Below are positions 32,628-33,267 of a DNA stretch of 33,267 nt, one piece after another; position 1 is the stretch's first letter, and each line of letters opens with the position of its first letter. Origin of the DNA: Halopiger djelfimassiliensis (GTDB taxonomy: Archaea; Halobacteriota; Halobacteria; Halobacteriales; Natrialbaceae); NCBI RefSeq assembly GCF_000455365.1, contig NZ_HG315686.1, positions 682,502 to 715,768 of the forward strand, given 5' to 3'. The notes beneath the pieces were generated by a model. It had not been told where the DNA came from. It worked only from the letters and a program-made list of their open reading frames with translations, and searched no databases. The position numbers were made by a program, and so were the translations under genes.

Positions 32628-33267
32628 TTATCCCCTCCTGCTCTGAGCATCACCAGTTAACTCACCAGTATCGAGGTCGGTGTCGAACTCTTGATCGGTC
32701 TGTAGCCCGAGTACTTCACGTACGACTTTTTGGATTTTGCCGGCGGTCTGCTCACCGAACTTGGTGGTGAGGAACGCCCCGAGTGGTACGCCAGCGAGTC
32801 CACCGGCAACGGCACCGGCCGGGCCGGCGACGGACCCGAGCATCGAACCCGCGGTCCAGCCTTTCGTCGCGCCTTTGACCGGGCTGCTGGCCGCGTCCTG
32901 GACGCGACTGGCCACGTCGATATCGTGATGTTCGATGTACTCGGTGAGTCCCTTCGGCGTCTCGACCGACTGTACCATGTCCACCAGTTGGTCTTTCGTC
33001 AGTCGGTAACTCTTGGTCGTCGATTCGTCGACTTTCTCCGTCCCCGTCTCAACGAGCGCTTTGGCCTTGCTCACCAGTTCTTCTCCCGGCATCCGCTGGA
33101 CGTGAACTTCCGTTTTGCGCATCCGGAACAGGCCGAGTTTCCCCCTGCACATCACACGATCGGCGGTCTCGTCGGCTTCACGTTCTAACTGCGGGTCGGG
33201 GTCGATCTCGAGGTCAGCGTCCGATTTGGGCATCATGCTGATCGCCGCGCCGGTCTGCTGGCGGACG
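32628..33267 (-). CDS. DUF4157 protein with C-terminal glycine-zipper domain, 5' end beyond the window
   Basis: Partial gene; its frame is open up to the last base, so the start is outside. The visible 212 or so residues begin VRQQTGAAISMM, so the HExxH motif itself is just off the edge. After the shared block comes LEREADETADRVM, the usual end of the DUF4157 region. A middle segment follows with helices (LTKDQLVDMVQSVETPKGLT, YIEHHDIDVASRVQDA). Then comes a hydrophobic Gly/Ala-rich segment, about 35 residues (GWTAGSMLGSVAGPAGAVAG, then GLAGVPLGAFLTTKFGE), which could insert into or span a membrane. A short acidic tail ends the protein. A DUF4157 front joined to a membrane-active tail fits the modular pattern of eCIS effectors. 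Activity is not established. Confidence 0.65.
   Translation of the reverse strand, partial: VRQQTGAAISMMPKSDADLEIDPDPQLEREADETADRVMCRGKLGLFRMRKTEVHVQRMPGEELVSKAKALVETGTEKVDESTTKSYRLTKDQLVDMVQSVETPKGLTEYIEHHDIDVASRVQDAASSPVKGATKGWTAGSMLGSVAGPAGAVAGGLAGVPLGAFLTTKFGEQTAGKIQKVVREVLGLQTDQEFDTDLDTGELTGDAQSRRG
33172..33267. repeat. 96-bp block shared between the two DUF4157 genes, copy 2 (to window edge)
   Basis: Counterpart of 31401-31496 in the upstream DUF4157 gene. It runs to the right window edge, so its true extent is unknown; the homology probably continues through the whole DUF4157 domain. Confidence 0.9.

Noticed and set aside
1-33267. tRNA, rRNA and insertion sequences
   Set aside because: No cloverleaf, rRNA-like segment, transposase frame or terminal inverted repeat was recognised by eye on either strand. 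Small RNAs cannot be excluded.

Overview
The window is chromosomal or megaplasmid DNA of a halophilic archaeon (class Halobacteria). The basis is high GC, very acidic Asp/Glu-rich proteins, a Tat-type lipoprotein signal, archaeal TATA-like promoters and a typical haloarchaeal anaerobic (cbi) cobalamin gene set. No rRNA, tRNA, IS element or CRISPR array was found. The species cannot be named from this sequence alone.

Left part (about 1-14,300, everything on the minus strand). First comes a tungstate/molybdate uptake operon in transcription order tupA-tupB-tupC, followed by a ModE-like HTH/TOBE regulator. Its promoter region carries a candidate operator made of CGGTTAC/GTAACCG half-sites. After a small protein of unknown function (3380-3850) there is a four-gene run (7218 down to 3959) of highly acidic, low-complexity proteins. 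One has a poly-glutamate tail built from six 24-bp tandem repeats. Two share a duplicated glycine-zipper domain, and a third carries the widespread but uncharacterised GLFLDLLGLEVNLN motif. The cobalamin operon runs from 14,289 down to 7353: cbiG, two cbiH-type methyltransferases (one with a Cys-repeat N-terminal extension), a ferredoxin, a protein that reads as a degenerate LAGLIDADG fold, a cbiX cobaltochelatase fused to an Fe-S domain, a DUF3209-type protein and a beta-propeller protein.

Right part (about 14,800-31,060, plus strand). This is the baseplate and spike section of a contractile-injection-system (eCIS, Afp/PVC-like) locus: a membrane protein, a 1340-residue disordered protein ending in a basic coil, a LysM tube adaptor, a spike hub and a spike tip encoded separately, PAAR, gp25, two baseplate-J-type proteins and a P2-I-type tail protein with a propeller domain. 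Two micro-ORFs of 38 and 35 codons sit in the only two gaps around the first baseplate-J gene and are start/stop-coupled to it. Tail tube, sheath, tape measure, AAA+ ATPase and terminal cap genes are not in the window, so they must lie to the right, elsewhere, or be missing.

Right end (31,235-33,267, minus strand). Two DUF4157 (HExxH) proteins flank a 303-residue protein of unknown function. The upstream DUF4157 protein, cut by the window edge, continues into a glycine-zipper membrane-like domain, while the downstream one is a short version. They share a nearly identical 32-residue block. This looks like a candidate eCIS effector cassette, and it is the part of the window most likely to hold undescribed biology.
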